Shown: positions 55,629-64,000 of the stretch, piece after piece
Numbering within the stretch: the stretch's first letter is position 1
Layout of the letters: each line of letters begins with the position of its first letter
Source: Acetobacter peroxydans
GTDB taxonomy: Bacteria > Pseudomonadota > Alphaproteobacteria > Acetobacterales > Acetobacteraceae
Length of the DNA stretch: 64,000 bases
Reading direction: 5' to 3'
Assembly: GCF_006539345.1 (NCBI RefSeq)
Contig: NZ_BJMV01000003.1
Location: 124,001-188,000 of the forward strand
Made by a program: the position numbers and the translations under genes
Notes under the pieces: model-generated
Seen by the model: the letters and a program-made list of their open reading frames with translations, nothing else
The model's database searches: none
What the model was told of the DNA's origin: nothing

Positions 55629-57134
55629 ATGACCACGCTGGACTGGCTGACCCTGCTTGCCTATCTGGCGGGCATACCTGCCCTTGCGTTGGTGCTGGCC
55701 GGGACACAGACCTCGGCTCACGCCTATCTGGAAGGCCATGGTGACCTGCCATGGTGGGCATTGTGCCTTTCTCTCGTCGCAACGGAAACCTCGACCCTCA
55801 CGCTCATCAGCGTACCAGGCATCGCCTATGGCAGCGGCATGGTGTTTGTTGGGCTGGCACTGGGCTACCTGCTGGGGCGCGGGGTTGTGGCATGGGCGTT
55901 TCTGCCGCTCTACCAGCAGGGCCGGATGCTCAGTGCGTACGACTGGCTTGGCCAGCGTTTCGGCCCGACGCTACAGCAACTGGCTTCGGGCACGTTTCTG
56001 GTCACACGCCTGCTGGCGGAAGCCGTCCGCCTGTTCGCAGGCATGTTGCCGCTGGCAAGCATACTGGTCGCACTGCATCTTTCGGTTCCCGCCCCCGTGC
56101 TCCTTGCCGCCATCATGATCCTCACACTCGCTTACACCCTTCAGGGCGGACTGCGTGCGGTGGTCTGGTCTGACAGTATCCAGTTCGCGGTCTACTTTGG
56201 AGGTTCTCTCGCCTGTGCGACCCTACTGTGGCGCGCAGCTCCACCCGGCACGCTGGGCGTGTTACAGGCCGCCGGGCGCTTCAACCTGTTCACCACCCAC
56301 GCACCACCTTTTACCAGCCCCTTCACCCCGCTGGCCGCCATTGGCGGCGGAGCGGTGCTCTCGCTCGCCTCGCACGGCACCGACCAGCTTATGGTGCAGC
56401 GTGTTCTGGCCGCCCGCAGCCTGCGTGATGCCCGGCTGGCGCTCATGGGCAGCGCGGTGGGAGCGGGCGTACTGTTCAGCCTGCTCTCGTTCGTGGGAGT
56501 TCTGCTCTGGGTGCATCATGGCGGCGTACCGGCAGCACAGGCCGGATTTACCCGAACCGATGCCATTTTCCCTGCCTATATCACCCATGACCTGCCCTCG
56601 GGCCTGCGGGGGCTGATGCTCGCGGCTATTCTTGCCGCCACCATGGGCTCACTTTCCTCCACCCTGTCGGCCATGACGGGAGCGGTCATGGGGGATTTTT
56701 CTGCTCTCTGCCGCCCGTTGCTACGCCTGACTGGCACACACCAGCCGGAGCGGGCACGGCTGCGCCTCGCACGCGGCATTACAGTATTCTGGGCGGCGGC
56801 CCTTGTCCTGTGTGCCAGCCTGTTTGCCCATGCCGGGCAGGCGGCGGTTCTTGTCGGGTTGTCCATTGCCGCCTGCGGTTACGGCCCCATGCTGGGCAGC
56901 TACCTGACGGGAATGCTGCTGCCCAGGCTGCGCGCGCAAGATCTGGTGCCCGCCTTCTGGCTGAGCCTGCCCGCCGCCGTACTGGGTATGCTGTTCATAC
57001 GCCCGCATGGGCAACCGCTGGCTTTTGCATGGCTGATCGCGCCGGGAATGGCCGTACTGTACGTGTCGGCACTGGCCTGCCATGCTATAGGCCGCCTGCG
57101 TCACACCGTCCGCCGGAACAGGAGCATTTCATGA
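55629..57134 (+). CDS. Sodium:solute symporter (SSS family)
   Basis: A 501-residue permease with about 13 membrane helices. Features typical of the SSS fold are LSLVATETSTLTLISVPGIAYGSG, GGLRAVVWSDSIQFAVYFGG and the ALASHGTDQLMVQRVLAARSLRDARLAL loop. It begins an operon with murQ, a kinase and a GH20 enzyme (its stop overlaps the murQ start by four bases), so the likely cargo is an amino sugar such as MurNAc or GlcNAc; this is inference from context. The start has no ribosome site that I can see. Confidence 0.9.
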   Translation: MTTLDWLTLLAYLAGIPALALVLAGTQTSAHAYLEGHGDLPWWALCLSLVATETSTLTLISVPGIAYGSGMVFVGLALGYLLGRGVVAWAFLPLYQQGRMLSAYDWLGQRFGPTLQQLASGTFLVTRLLAEAVRLFAGMLPLASILVALHLSVPAPVLLAAIMILTLAYTLQGGLRAVVWSDSIQFAVYFGGSLACATLLWRAAPPGTLGVLQAAGRFNLFTTHAPPFTSPFTPLAAIGGGAVLSLASHGTDQLMVQRVLAARSLRDARLALMGSAVGAGVLFSLLSFVGVLLWVHHGGVPAAQAGFTRTDAIFPAYITHDLPSGLRGLMLAAILAATMGSLSSTLSAMTGAVMGDFSALCRPLLRLTGTHQPERARLRLARGITVFWAAALVLCASLFAHAGQAAVLVGLSIAACGYGPMLGSYLTGMLLPRLRAQDLVPAFWLSLPAAVLGMLFIRPHGQPLAFAWLIAPGMAVLYVSALACHAIGRLRHTVRRNRSIS

Positions 57135-58084
57135 CCGAGCACGCCCCTCCTCCCGCCCCGGCCCGCACGGAAATGCTGGACCCCCGTTACGACAGGCTGG
57201 AGCAGTGGCCCACGGCCACCCTGCTCTCCGCCCTGCTGGACAGCCAGCTTGACGCCGCCGCCAGCGTGCGCGCCGCCCTGCCCGCCCTTGAAACCGCCAT
57301 GGCCGAAGCCCTGCCCCGGCTGGAACGCGGGGGGCGTCTTTTCTACATCGGGGCAGGCACATCCGGCCGGCTGGGCCTGCAGGATGGCGTGGAACTGATT
57401 CCGACCTATGGCTGGCCGCGAGCCCGACTGGTTCTGCTGCTGGCCGGGGGAGATGCCGCCCTTTTCAGCCCCGTGGAAGGGGCCGAGGATGACGAAGCCG
57501 AGGCCGTACGCGCCGTACAGGTGCACGCCCCCACCCCGGATGATGTCGTGATCGGCATCGCCGCCAGCGGTGGCACTCCCTATACCTGCGCCGCCATTGC
57601 CCACGCCCGCGAGGCTGGCAGCCTGACCATAGGCATGGCCTGCAGCCCGGACAGCCGCCTGCTGGCCGAAGCGCACTGCCCGGTGCTGACCTGGACCGGC
57701 GCGGAAGTGATTGCCGGTTCCACCCGCATGAAAGCGGGAACAGCCCAGAAAATAACGCTCAATCTGTTTTCCACCGGCCTGATGGTCCGGCTGGGTCATA
57801 CATGGCGGGGCCAGATGGTGGATATGCGCCTGTCCAACGCCAAGCTGGTGCACCGCGCCCACCGTATGCTCCGGCATCTGACCGACTGCACACAGCCTCA
57901 GGCCGAAGCCGCGCTCAAGCAGGCCGATGGCAGTATCAAGCTGGCGACTCTCCTGCTCCGGGGGCAGAACATGGGCCTGCAACCGGCTCAGGCGCGCTCC
58001 CTGCTGGCCTTATGCAACGGGCGTCTGGGGCAGGCTCTCGAGCGGCTGGGCCAGCCCGCGCCGACACAGACATGCAACGGATAA
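57131..58084 (+). CDS. murQ: N-acetylmuramic acid 6-phosphate etherase
   Basis: Removes the lactyl ether of MurNAc-6-phosphate, giving GlcNAc-6-phosphate and D-lactate, the key step of peptidoglycan sugar recovery. The 317-residue SIS-domain protein has YIGAGTSGRLG (72-82), catalytic Glu88 in DGVELIPTYG, the EGAED motif near 115-120 and the ATRMKAGTAQKITLNLFST family signature in close form. A GGAGC ribosome site is inside the end of the transporter gene. Stop and next start share a base (TAATG). Confidence 0.96.
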   Translation: MTEHAPPPAPARTEMLDPRYDRLEQWPTATLLSALLDSQLDAAASVRAALPALETAMAEALPRLERGGRLFYIGAGTSGRLGLQDGVELIPTYGWPRARLVLLLAGGDAALFSPVEGAEDDEAEAVRAVQVHAPTPDDVVIGIAASGGTPYTCAAIAHAREAGSLTIGMACSPDSRLLAEAHCPVLTWTGAEVIAGSTRMKAGTAQKITLNLFSTGLMVRLGHTWRGQMVDMRLSNAKLVHRAHRMLRHLTDCTQPQAEAALKQADGSIKLATLLLRGQNMGLQPAQARSLLALCNGRLGQALERLGQPAPTQTCNG

Positions 58085-59124
58085 TGCGCACCGACAGAAC
58101 AACGCCCTCCACCATTCTGGCGCTGGATGGCGGCGGCACCTCCACACGCGCGGTCATCATAACCCGCGAAGGACATGTCACCGCCCGCGCGGAAGGCCCC
58201 GGCTGCAATCCGTTCGACCGTCCCGATTGGGCGGACTGCCTGCGCACGCTGCTTGAGCGCCTCCCCAAAGATAGTCTGCGGGCTGCGGGCCTTGGCATGG
58301 CGGGCTATGATGCTGAACGGCCGTCCTGCACGGCGCAGGATAACCTCGTGCGCGCTGTTCTGGGGCCGGACGTTGCCCTGTGTCTGGAAAACGATGTGGA
58401 AACCGCGCATCGCGGTGCCTTCGCGGGCGGGCCGGGTATTTTCATTCTGGCAGGCACGGGCTCCGTGGTCATGGCCCGCGCGGTCGACGGTCGGGCCGCC
58501 CGTGCGGGTGGATGGGGCTGGCTGCTGGGCGATGAAGGCGGCGGCTACTGGCTTGGCCGCAAGGCCCTTCGCCACGCCACCCGTTATCTCGATACGCCCA
58601 ACGTATCAGAACCCGCGTTTGCCCAGGCACTTCTGGGTTGGCTTGGCCTGCCCTCGCCGGATGCCGAAGCCGCCTGCCCTGCGAGCACCGCTGCTACACG
58701 ATCGGCTGCCGCCAACGCCCTGCGCGAGTGGCAGCGCACGCGCGCGCATCCACGCTCCGCCATCGCAGAGCTTGCCCTATTCGTGGCAGAGCAGGCCGAG
58801 GCCGGCAGCCTTACGGCCACGGCCCTGCTACATCAGGCCGCCCGTCATCTGGCGGGGCAGGCTCAAGCCGCCACCGACCAGCTTGGCGGGGCGACTCCCC
58901 TGCTCTGGAGCCACGGCGGCAGCGTCATGCACAGCGCCGTCCTCCGAGCGGAGCTTGCCTCGCTGTTAGGCCGCCCTGCCCAGCCTCCCCGTCTGCCGCC
59001 ACTGGGCGGAGCCGCCCTGCGCGCGGCACAACTGGCAGGCTGGCCCTGCGAACCGGAATGGATCGAAACACTGGCGCACAGCCTGCGCACGTCCTCCAAC
59101 GCCCAGACGGAACCGACGCCATGA
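58084..59124 (+). CDS. BadF/BadG-type sugar kinase (MurNAc/GlcNAc kinase-like)
   Basis: A 346-residue ATPase of the BadF/BadG/BcrA/BcrD family, the family of N-acetylglucosamine kinases. Motifs: DGGGTSTRA at 15-23 (phosphate 1), GTGSVVMARA (adenosine region), WGWLLGDEGGGYWLGRKAL (the NagK signature). Between murQ and a hexosaminidase, it most likely phosphorylates MurNAc or GlcNAc entering through the SSS permease, as in bacteria that lack a PTS route. It is not the AnmK family. The start at 58084 shares one base with the murQ stop; an alternative Met four codons earlier is possible. Confidence 0.88.
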   Translation: MRTDRTTPSTILALDGGGTSTRAVIITREGHVTARAEGPGCNPFDRPDWADCLRTLLERLPKDSLRAAGLGMAGYDAERPSCTAQDNLVRAVLGPDVALCLENDVETAHRGAFAGGPGIFILAGTGSVVMARAVDGRAARAGGWGWLLGDEGGGYWLGRKALRHATRYLDTPNVSEPAFAQALLGWLGLPSPDAEAACPASTAATRSAAANALREWQRTRAHPRSAIAELALFVAEQAEAGSLTATALLHQAARHLAGQAQAATDQLGGATPLLWSHGGSVMHSAVLRAELASLLGRPAQPPRLPPLGGAALRAAQLAGWPCEPEWIETLAHSLRTSSNAQTEPTP

Positions 59125-61388
59125 TCCGCTCTTTCCTGTCGGGCGTGACCTGCCTGAGCCTGCTGTGCCTGCCGTCCGTTTCATGCGCTCAGGCGCAAGC
59201 TGCAACGCCCATTACGCAGGCGGACACTGCGCCTGCCGCTCCCTTGAATGCGGCGGCGCCCCCCGTGCTGATGCCCCTGCCCAGTTCCATGCAGAGCGAC
59301 GGCGCGGCTTTTCCCCTTCCTTCCCGGCTGGACATCCGCTGGGACAGCCCGGCCACACCAGCTTTGCGCCAGGCCGTGCGGCGCTTCGAACGACGACTTG
59401 CCGTTCTGACTGCCCAAGACGGCACCGCAAACCCACGGGGCACGGCGTCAGTGCCCTACGTCGTGCATATCCATTACCGGCAGGATGCGCCTTTTCCCCG
59501 CCGCGCCATGCGCGAAGAGTACAGCCTGCGCACAACCGCCACCGAGGCCCGTCTGGACGCACAGGAGCCGGTCGGCATCCTGCGCGCACTGGCAACCCTG
59601 CTTCAGCTTGTCCGGCTTGAAGCCTCAGGCCCCGTTATCGCGCAGGCGACCGTTACGGATAGCCCGCGTTTTGTCTGGCGTGGGCTGATGATCGACACCA
59701 GCCGCCATTTCATGCCGTTGCCCGCCCTGCTGCGCCAGCTTGATGGTATGGAAATGGTCAAGCTCAATGTCCTGCACCTGCATCTGTCCGACGGCACGGC
59801 ATTCCGGGTGGAAAGCCGGCTCTACCCGCGCCTGACCCGCTCCGGAAATGCCAACGGCACGCGGGACTTCTATACGCAGGCGGAAATCGGCCAGCTTGTG
59901 CGCGCGGCAGCCGAGCGCGGTATTCGCGTGGTGCCGGAATTCGACACGCCCGGCCACACCTTCGCCATCCTGCGCGCCTACCCTGCTCTGGCCGCCCAGC
60001 ACCCGCTGAACACGACCGACCGCGCGGAAATCAACAGCGCGGCGATGGACCCGACAAACCCAGCCACCCTCTTTTTTGTTAACACTCTCTACGCGGAAAT
60101 GGCCCACCTCTTCCCCGATCCCGTCTTCCATATCGGAGGGGATGAGGTTGTGGCGAAGCAATGGCTGCAAAACCCCCATATTACCGCCTACATGAAGCGG
60201 CACAGGCTGGCAGATACGGCTGCCCTACAGGCCAGTTTTTCAAAACAGGTGGCTCAGGCGCTACATGCGCATGGCAAAACCGTGATGGGGTGGGATGAAA
60301 TTCTGGCCGCCGATCTTCCACCCGGCACGTTGATCGAGAGCTGGCGCGGCCCTGCCCATACACTTGATGCCACCCGTGCGGGTTACGACACCATCATCTC
60401 CGGGCCATACTATCTCGACCGCCTGCTGCCCGCGCGCGCCTATTACGAGACCGACCCGCTCGATACCAGGAAAGATGCCGCCGAAGCCGCCGCCGCTGCC
60501 CAGACAACCGGGCCGGGTGGCACGGCCCCGGCTCCCCTTGAGCCCTCCGCAACGCCACCCGATACCACACAGGCTGGCGATCCCCTCCTGCCGCCCCTGT
60601 CTACCGAACAGGCCGCTCACGTGCTGGGGGCGGAGGCAGCGCTATGGACAGAGGTGATCGACGAGACCATGCTCGACGCCCGGCTGTGGCCCCGCACAGC
60701 AGCCTTGGCGGAGCGCTTCTGGTCGCCTGCCGCTCTGTGTAAAGGCGACACCCTCTCCCCGCGCCTTGCCGTCATCCGTGACAGGCTCGATCTGCTGGGC
60801 CTGCGCGCCACACAGCAAACCCTCGAAGGGCTGCAACGCATGGCCCCCGGCGAAACCGGAGCCGCGCAGGTGCTGCTCTCCGCGGTCTCTCCCGTGCGCA
60901 ACTACGCACACAACCATGAGTTTCTCCAGATACGGCACAAGGAAACCGCAACCGAACAGCCGCTCGGCACACTGGCGGATAGTGCCACGCCCGACACGCC
61001 GCTGGCTGATCTGTTCAATGATGAAGCGGCTGCCTTTGTCGGAGGGGAAATAGCCCTCAAACCCGACCTGATCCGTATGCTCACCCTGTGGGCGCAGAAT
61101 GACGAAGCCTTTCAGCGGGCGGCGGCACATCACCCGGCTCTGGCCACAGGGCTGGGGGCTTCCGCCGAACTGGCGGCTCTGGCGCGGGCAGGGCTGGCGG
61201 CTCTAGGGCAAGGCCGCGCGCCCGGCTGGCGGGAACAGGCGCGCGCGGCGCTGGATACGGCCCAGGCTGACATTGCCGCCTCGGCGAGTATTCATGTCGT
61301 CACCCATGCGCGTCAGCCTGCGGGCGACCTGATCCAGCGCATTGCGCCGGGGATCGCCCTCCTCCTTGCCGGGCAGGACAGGCCATAG
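59121..61388 (+). CDS. Exported GH20 beta-N-acetylhexosaminidase
   Basis: A 755-residue enzyme that removes terminal beta-linked GlcNAc/GalNAc residues. A signal peptide (residues 1 to about 27, MIRSFLSGVTCLSLLCLPSV) exports it to the periplasm. The GH20 domain has RGLMIDTSRHF, VVPEFDTPGHT and HIGGDEV with the catalytic pair Asp341-Glu342; then MGWDEILA, and a low-complexity Ala/Thr/Pro insertion (about 455-490) within the barrel, followed by ALWTEVID. The long helical C-terminus is unassigned. Fits release of amino sugars outside the cytoplasm for the transporter encoded four genes upstream. Confidence 0.92.
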   Translation: MIRSFLSGVTCLSLLCLPSVSCAQAQAATPITQADTAPAAPLNAAAPPVLMPLPSSMQSDGAAFPLPSRLDIRWDSPATPALRQAVRRFERRLAVLTAQDGTANPRGTASVPYVVHIHYRQDAPFPRRAMREEYSLRTTATEARLDAQEPVGILRALATLLQLVRLEASGPVIAQATVTDSPRFVWRGLMIDTSRHFMPLPALLRQLDGMEMVKLNVLHLHLSDGTAFRVESRLYPRLTRSGNANGTRDFYTQAEIGQLVRAAAERGIRVVPEFDTPGHTFAILRAYPALAAQHPLNTTDRAEINSAAMDPTNPATLFFVNTLYAEMAHLFPDPVFHIGGDEVVAKQWLQNPHITAYMKRHRLADTAALQASFSKQVAQALHAHGKTVMGWDEILAADLPPGTLIESWRGPAHTLDATRAGYDTIISGPYYLDRLLPARAYYETDPLDTRKDAAEAAAAAQTTGPGGTAPAPLEPSATPPDTTQAGDPLLPPLSTEQAAHVLGAEAALWTEVIDETMLDARLWPRTAALAERFWSPAALCKGDTLSPRLAVIRDRLDLLGLRATQQTLEGLQRMAPGETGAAQVLLSAVSPVRNYAHNHEFLQIRHKETATEQPLGTLADSATPDTPLADLFNDEAAAFVGGEIALKPDLIRMLTLWAQNDEAFQRAAAHHPALATGLGASAELAALARAGLAALGQGRAPGWREQARAALDTAQADIAASASIHVVTHARQPAGDLIQRIAPGIALLLAGQDRP

Positions 61389-61403
61389 ACGCGCAGCGAG
61401 ACG

Positions 61404-62588
61404 CTATGCCTGCATCCCCATACCGTTCAGAGCCCGGTGCATGTCAAACTCCAGCATAAGCGACCACGGCTGATCCGCCGCCCCCAGCCTGAGCGGATGC
61501 AGGATACGGACAATGCCCGCCGCATCCGTGAAACGGTAGGACTGCCCCTGCGTGACAGCCTGCCGCGCATTCAGCGGCAGGTCCGTCGCCTCATGCCCGA
61601 TCCGTGCGGAATCAGGGTGGGTCGCATACACTCCGGCATGAGACAGCAGCATCAGGCTGCCTGTGCCGAACGGCTTGCGGTCGGCCAGTCCCGCCTGTAG
61701 CTCATCAAGCAGAAAATCCGCCCCCAGCACCCCGACAAAACGCCCGTCCCACACAAGAGGGAAAACCAGCGACGTCACTTTTACAACCTGCCCGCCCACG
61801 GGGTAATCATAGGGTTCAAGCATGACGGCTGTACCCGCTCGGCGCGGCAGGTCGTAATAGGCGTTCTGACCGGGGATGTCGTAGCCTAGCAACGGCTCAA
61901 GAACAACGCGCCCTCCCTCGCGATGCCAGTAAGAGATGTAACGCCCCGTTGCATCGGTGCCGGGGGTATTCGCGTATTCGGCATCGCGCCCGTCGAAGGC
62001 ATCCGGCTCCATACCGCAGAAAATACCCAGCAAGCTCGGGTTGTTTTCCAGAAACTCCGTCATAACCGCATCGAACACCGACCGTGATAGCGGCTTGCTC
62101 GTCCGGCGTAGCCCGCCAAGCGTATGGCGCAGTGCGTCCAGCAGGGTGGCAATACGCTGAAACCACGCCTCGATCCGCGCCGCCTCAAGCCCGGCCAGAC
62201 TGATCGCGGCCTGCATGAGCGCGCCTGCTTCCTCACGCTCCACATCATGCACGGCTTCGGTAATTTCACGTTTGACGCTAGGCAGTATGCGGTTGATATC
62301 CGCCGTGGCGCTAGCCGTGCGCTCGGCCAATGTGCGAACTTCGGTGGCCACGACGGAAAAACCCCGTCCACTTTCTCCCGCCCGAGTGGCCTCTATGGTC
62401 GCGTTAAACGACAGTAGTTTCGTATGCTTGGCCACCTGATTGATCACATCCGCCATGGAAGCGATTTCCTCAAACCGCCGCTCAAGCCCTGTCACCATGG
62501 ATTTTACGCGCTGTATAGTGCTCGCACCCCGCTCTGTGTTTGCGGACACTGCACTGGGAACACTGCTCCGTATCATGGTTTCGCCCAA
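61404..62588 (-). CDS. Soluble MCP-like protein with C-terminal dCache sensor
   Basis: A 394-residue protein with unusual domain order. Residues about 51-90 hold the methyl-accepting chemotaxis tip (HTKLLSFNATIEATRAG followed by RGFSVVATEVRTLAER), flanked by helices; the rest (about 150-394) is a Cache-type sensor domain (DAVMTEFLENNPSLLGIFCGMEPDAFDGRDAEY...GRYISYWHREGG...LEPYDYPVGG...VTSLVFPLVWDGRFVGVLGADFLLDELQ). No membrane helix or signal peptide is seen. Normal chemoreceptors have the sensor first and the tip last. Translation appears to start at TTG, with AAGGAGAG placed correctly upstream; ATG four codons later lies too far from it. Function is unknown; it could sense a ligand in the cytoplasm and signal to a CheA-type kinase. 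Confidence 0.82.
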   Translation of the reverse strand: MGETMIRSSVPSAVSANTERGASTIQRVKSMVTGLERRFEEIASMADVINQVAKHTKLLSFNATIEATRAGESGRGFSVVATEVRTLAERTASATADINRILPSVKREITEAVHDVEREEAGALMQAAISLAGLEAARIEAWFQRIATLLDALRHTLGGLRRTSKPLSRSVFDAVMTEFLENNPSLLGIFCGMEPDAFDGRDAEYANTPGTDATGRYISYWHREGGRVVLEPLLGYDIPGQNAYYDLPRRAGTAVMLEPYDYPVGGQVVKVTSLVFPLVWDGRFVGVLGADFLLDELQAGLADRKPFGTGSLMLLSHAGVYATHPDSARIGHEATDLPLNARQAVTQGQSYRFTDAAGIVRILHPLRLGAADQPWSLMLEFDMHRALNGMGMQA

Positions 62589-62703
62589 AACAGTCTCTCC
62601 TTAATCCGCGACGGCCACCCCGTACTGGCCTGCTGCCTGTCCGCGCGGCGAACCGGGCTCCATGCAGGCTATCGCGTCTTATTTTGAAACGAAAGCGGAA
62701 TAA

Positions 62704-63474
62704 TTAGTCCCCTGCGACCTGCCCCGGTTCCGAAAGCGCCCATGGCACAAGGCCGTTTTCAACCCGGCGGGTCGTAACACCATAAATTGAACGTACCCGC
62801 GCATCCGTCAGGTCCGCAGGGGGTAGAACGTCCTGTAATGCTCCCTCACGCAGCAGCATGAGCGTGTTGCAAAAACGGGTGGCCAGCAGCAGATCGTGGA
62901 TAACCACCACGACACAACGCCCCAGCGCCGCCAGCCCACGCAAAACCTGCATAACCATGAGCGCCTGCGCGGGATCGAGGGCAGCCACGGGTTCATCCGC
63001 CAACAGAATGGGCGCATCCACCGCAAGAGCCCGGGCCAGCATCAGACGGGCGCGCTCGCCGCCAGACAGGCAACTGGCCTCCCGCGTGCCAAACTGTGCC
63101 AGCCCCGTCATGTCCAACGCCTGCTGCACGGCCGGATGACGCAGGGCGCAGGCCGCACTTTCTCCATGGGCAAGGCGACCGAGCGACGCCACCTCGCGCA
63201 CTGGCATGGGCGGAAACGGCGGCACATCCTGCGGCATATAGGCCATGGCGCGTGCCCTCTCGCCGACCGGCAGACCCGACAGGGGCGCTCCCTGGCAGAG
63301 CACTTGCCCTTCTGTTGGGGCCACAAGCCCCGCCAGCAAACGAAGTAGTGTGCTTTTGCCCGCACCGTTCGGCCCGATCAGCCCTGTGACAGCCCCGGCG
63401 GCAAAATGGGCTGTCACCCCGCTGAGCAAGCGGGTCTGCCCTGCCACGTAACCAAGACGTTGCGCCTCAAGCAT
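62704..63474 (-). CDS. ABC transporter ATP-binding protein (FecE/FepC-like)
   Basis: A 256-residue ATPase for an iron-siderophore/heme/cobalamin-type importer. It has Walker A GPNGAGKST (34-42), signature LSGGE (136-140) and Walker B ILLADEP (156-162), with an FecE-like D-loop and His switch (VVVIHD). The start at 63474 shares one base with the stop of the permease gene (TGATG), so the two are coupled. The upstream binding protein and receptor lie outside the window, so the chelate cannot be told. Confidence 0.94.
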   Translation of the reverse strand: MLEAQRLGYVAGQTRLLSGVTAHFAAGAVTGLIGPNGAGKSTLLRLLAGLVAPTEGQVLCQGAPLSGLPVGERARAMAYMPQDVPPFPPMPVREVASLGRLAHGESAACALRHPAVQQALDMTGLAQFGTREASCLSGGERARLMLARALAVDAPILLADEPVAALDPAQALMVMQVLRGLAALGRCVVVVIHDLLLATRFCNTLMLLREGALQDVLPPADLTDARVRSIYGVTTRRVENGLVPWALSEPGQVAGD

Positions 63475-64000
63475 CAGATCATGCTCCGCTTTCTGAACAG
63501 CATGACCCTGTGAAAAAAAACAGGGGCCCCAATGAGGGCCGTCACCACGCCAAGATTCAGCTCTGCCTGACTGGAAATCAGGCGCACCATCAGGTCGGCC
63601 AGTAGAAGCAGCACCGCTCCCCCCAGAAACGACGGCCACAGAAGGCGGGAAGGCCGATGCCCCGCCAGCGGACGCAACAGGTGCGGCACTACCAGCCCCA
63701 CAAAACCAATCGCTCCGGCCACCGCAACGCATGAGCCAACGGAAATGGCGACACCCAGCACAACGCGCATCTGCACACCGCCCAACCCGCCCAGCCTGAA
63801 ACCGAGGCTGGCCGCCACGTCCTCCCCCATGCTCAGACCATCAAGCGCGGGGCCACAGCCAGCAAGCAACGCACACCCCGCCACCACGCCGGGCAGGGCC
63901 AGCAGAACATCGGCCGGAGTACGGTCGGTTAGAGATCCCATAAGCCAGTGCGCGATTTCAAACATGGCGTAAGGACTTGGAACAAGATCAAGCACCAGAG
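63474..64000 (-). CDS. FecCD-family permease (5' part missing)
   Basis: Membrane subunit of the same importer. The frame is open to the window edge; the visible C-terminal 175 residues carry the FecCD signature: LAPSPYAMFEIAHWLMGS-like start, then GEDVAASLGFRLG, GAIGFVGLVVPHLLRPLAGHRPSRLLWPS (the coupling helix region) and PAELNLGVVTALIGAPVFFHRVM. Strongly supported as an iron-siderophore or heme-type permease; the substrate is unknown. Confidence 0.95.
   Translation of the reverse strand, partial: LVLDLVPSPYAMFEIAHWLMGSLTDRTPADVLLALPGVVAGCALLAGCGPALDGLSMGEDVAASLGFRLGGLGGVQMRVVLGVAISVGSCVAVAGAIGFVGLVVPHLLRPLAGHRPSRLLWPSFLGGAVLLLLADLMVRLISSQAELNLGVVTALIGAPVFFHRVMLFRKRSMI

Overview
The window is ordinary, gene-dense, GC-rich bacterial chromosome. 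The gene set points to an alphaproteobacterium of the acetic acid bacterium family (Acetobacteraceae; a Komagataeibacter- or Gluconacetobacter-like genus is my best guess). Clues are the metX-metW pair, DUF3126 and DUF2939 proteins, a eukaryotic-type NADP isocitrate dehydrogenase, a thioredoxin-reductase-like ferredoxin-NADP reductase, an alginate-export-type porin and a Tat-exported gluconolactonase-like protein. The genus is inference; I had no database. I saw no phage, insertion sequence, CRISPR array or rRNA. There are two tRNA genes, His(GTG) and Ala(CGC).

Layout. 1-6.6 kb (minus strand): the nitrogen pair glnB-glnA with a clear terminator, two small regulatory-looking genes, lepA, then metX-metW. 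6.8-13.1 kb (plus): an aminotransferase, tRNA-His, a Zn-ribbon methyltransferase, icd, ferredoxin-NADP reductase and a dadA-like oxidase. 13.2-18.3 kb: a secreted Ala/Lys-rich protein and typA on minus, diverging from the ferrous iron operon feoA-feoB-small Cys-rich protein, with a candidate Fur site. 18.4-22 kb (minus): moeB-like gene, DsrE protein, His-rich SH3 protein and gluconolactonase-like protein. 22-30.6 kb: small conserved alphaproteobacterial genes, a porin with palindromes in its leader, an OPT transporter, an alpha/beta hydrolase and a COG2509 flavoprotein. 30.8-36.6 kb (plus): a metal/ion block of two CDF exporters, a ClC channel, a COG0523 GTPase and a WD40 protein. 36.6-49.8 kb: mixed housekeeping and hypothetical genes (hydroxyacid reductase, M13 peptidase, TonB-like protein, thioesterase, ferritin-like protein, TrhO, lipoprotein, YggT).

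49.8-64 kb: tRNA-Ala, csaA and an EamA transporter diverging from an Lrp regulator, a Bfd ferredoxin with a possible Fur site, gpsA, dps, a TetR regulator and msrB. A tightly overlapping plus-strand operon follows (SSS transporter, murQ, BadF-type sugar kinase, secreted GH20 hexosaminidase) that looks like a peptidoglycan amino-sugar salvage unit. The end holds a soluble chemoreceptor-like protein with inverted domain order and an iron-siderophore-type ABC transporter cut by the window edge.

The least explained items are the PTS-free amino-sugar salvage operon, the inverted MCP/dCache protein, a hairpin-rich possible small RNA after 49237, a cluster of DnaA-box-like sites near 44.4-44.6 kb, and a probably frameshifted lineage gene at 46.6-47.2 kb.
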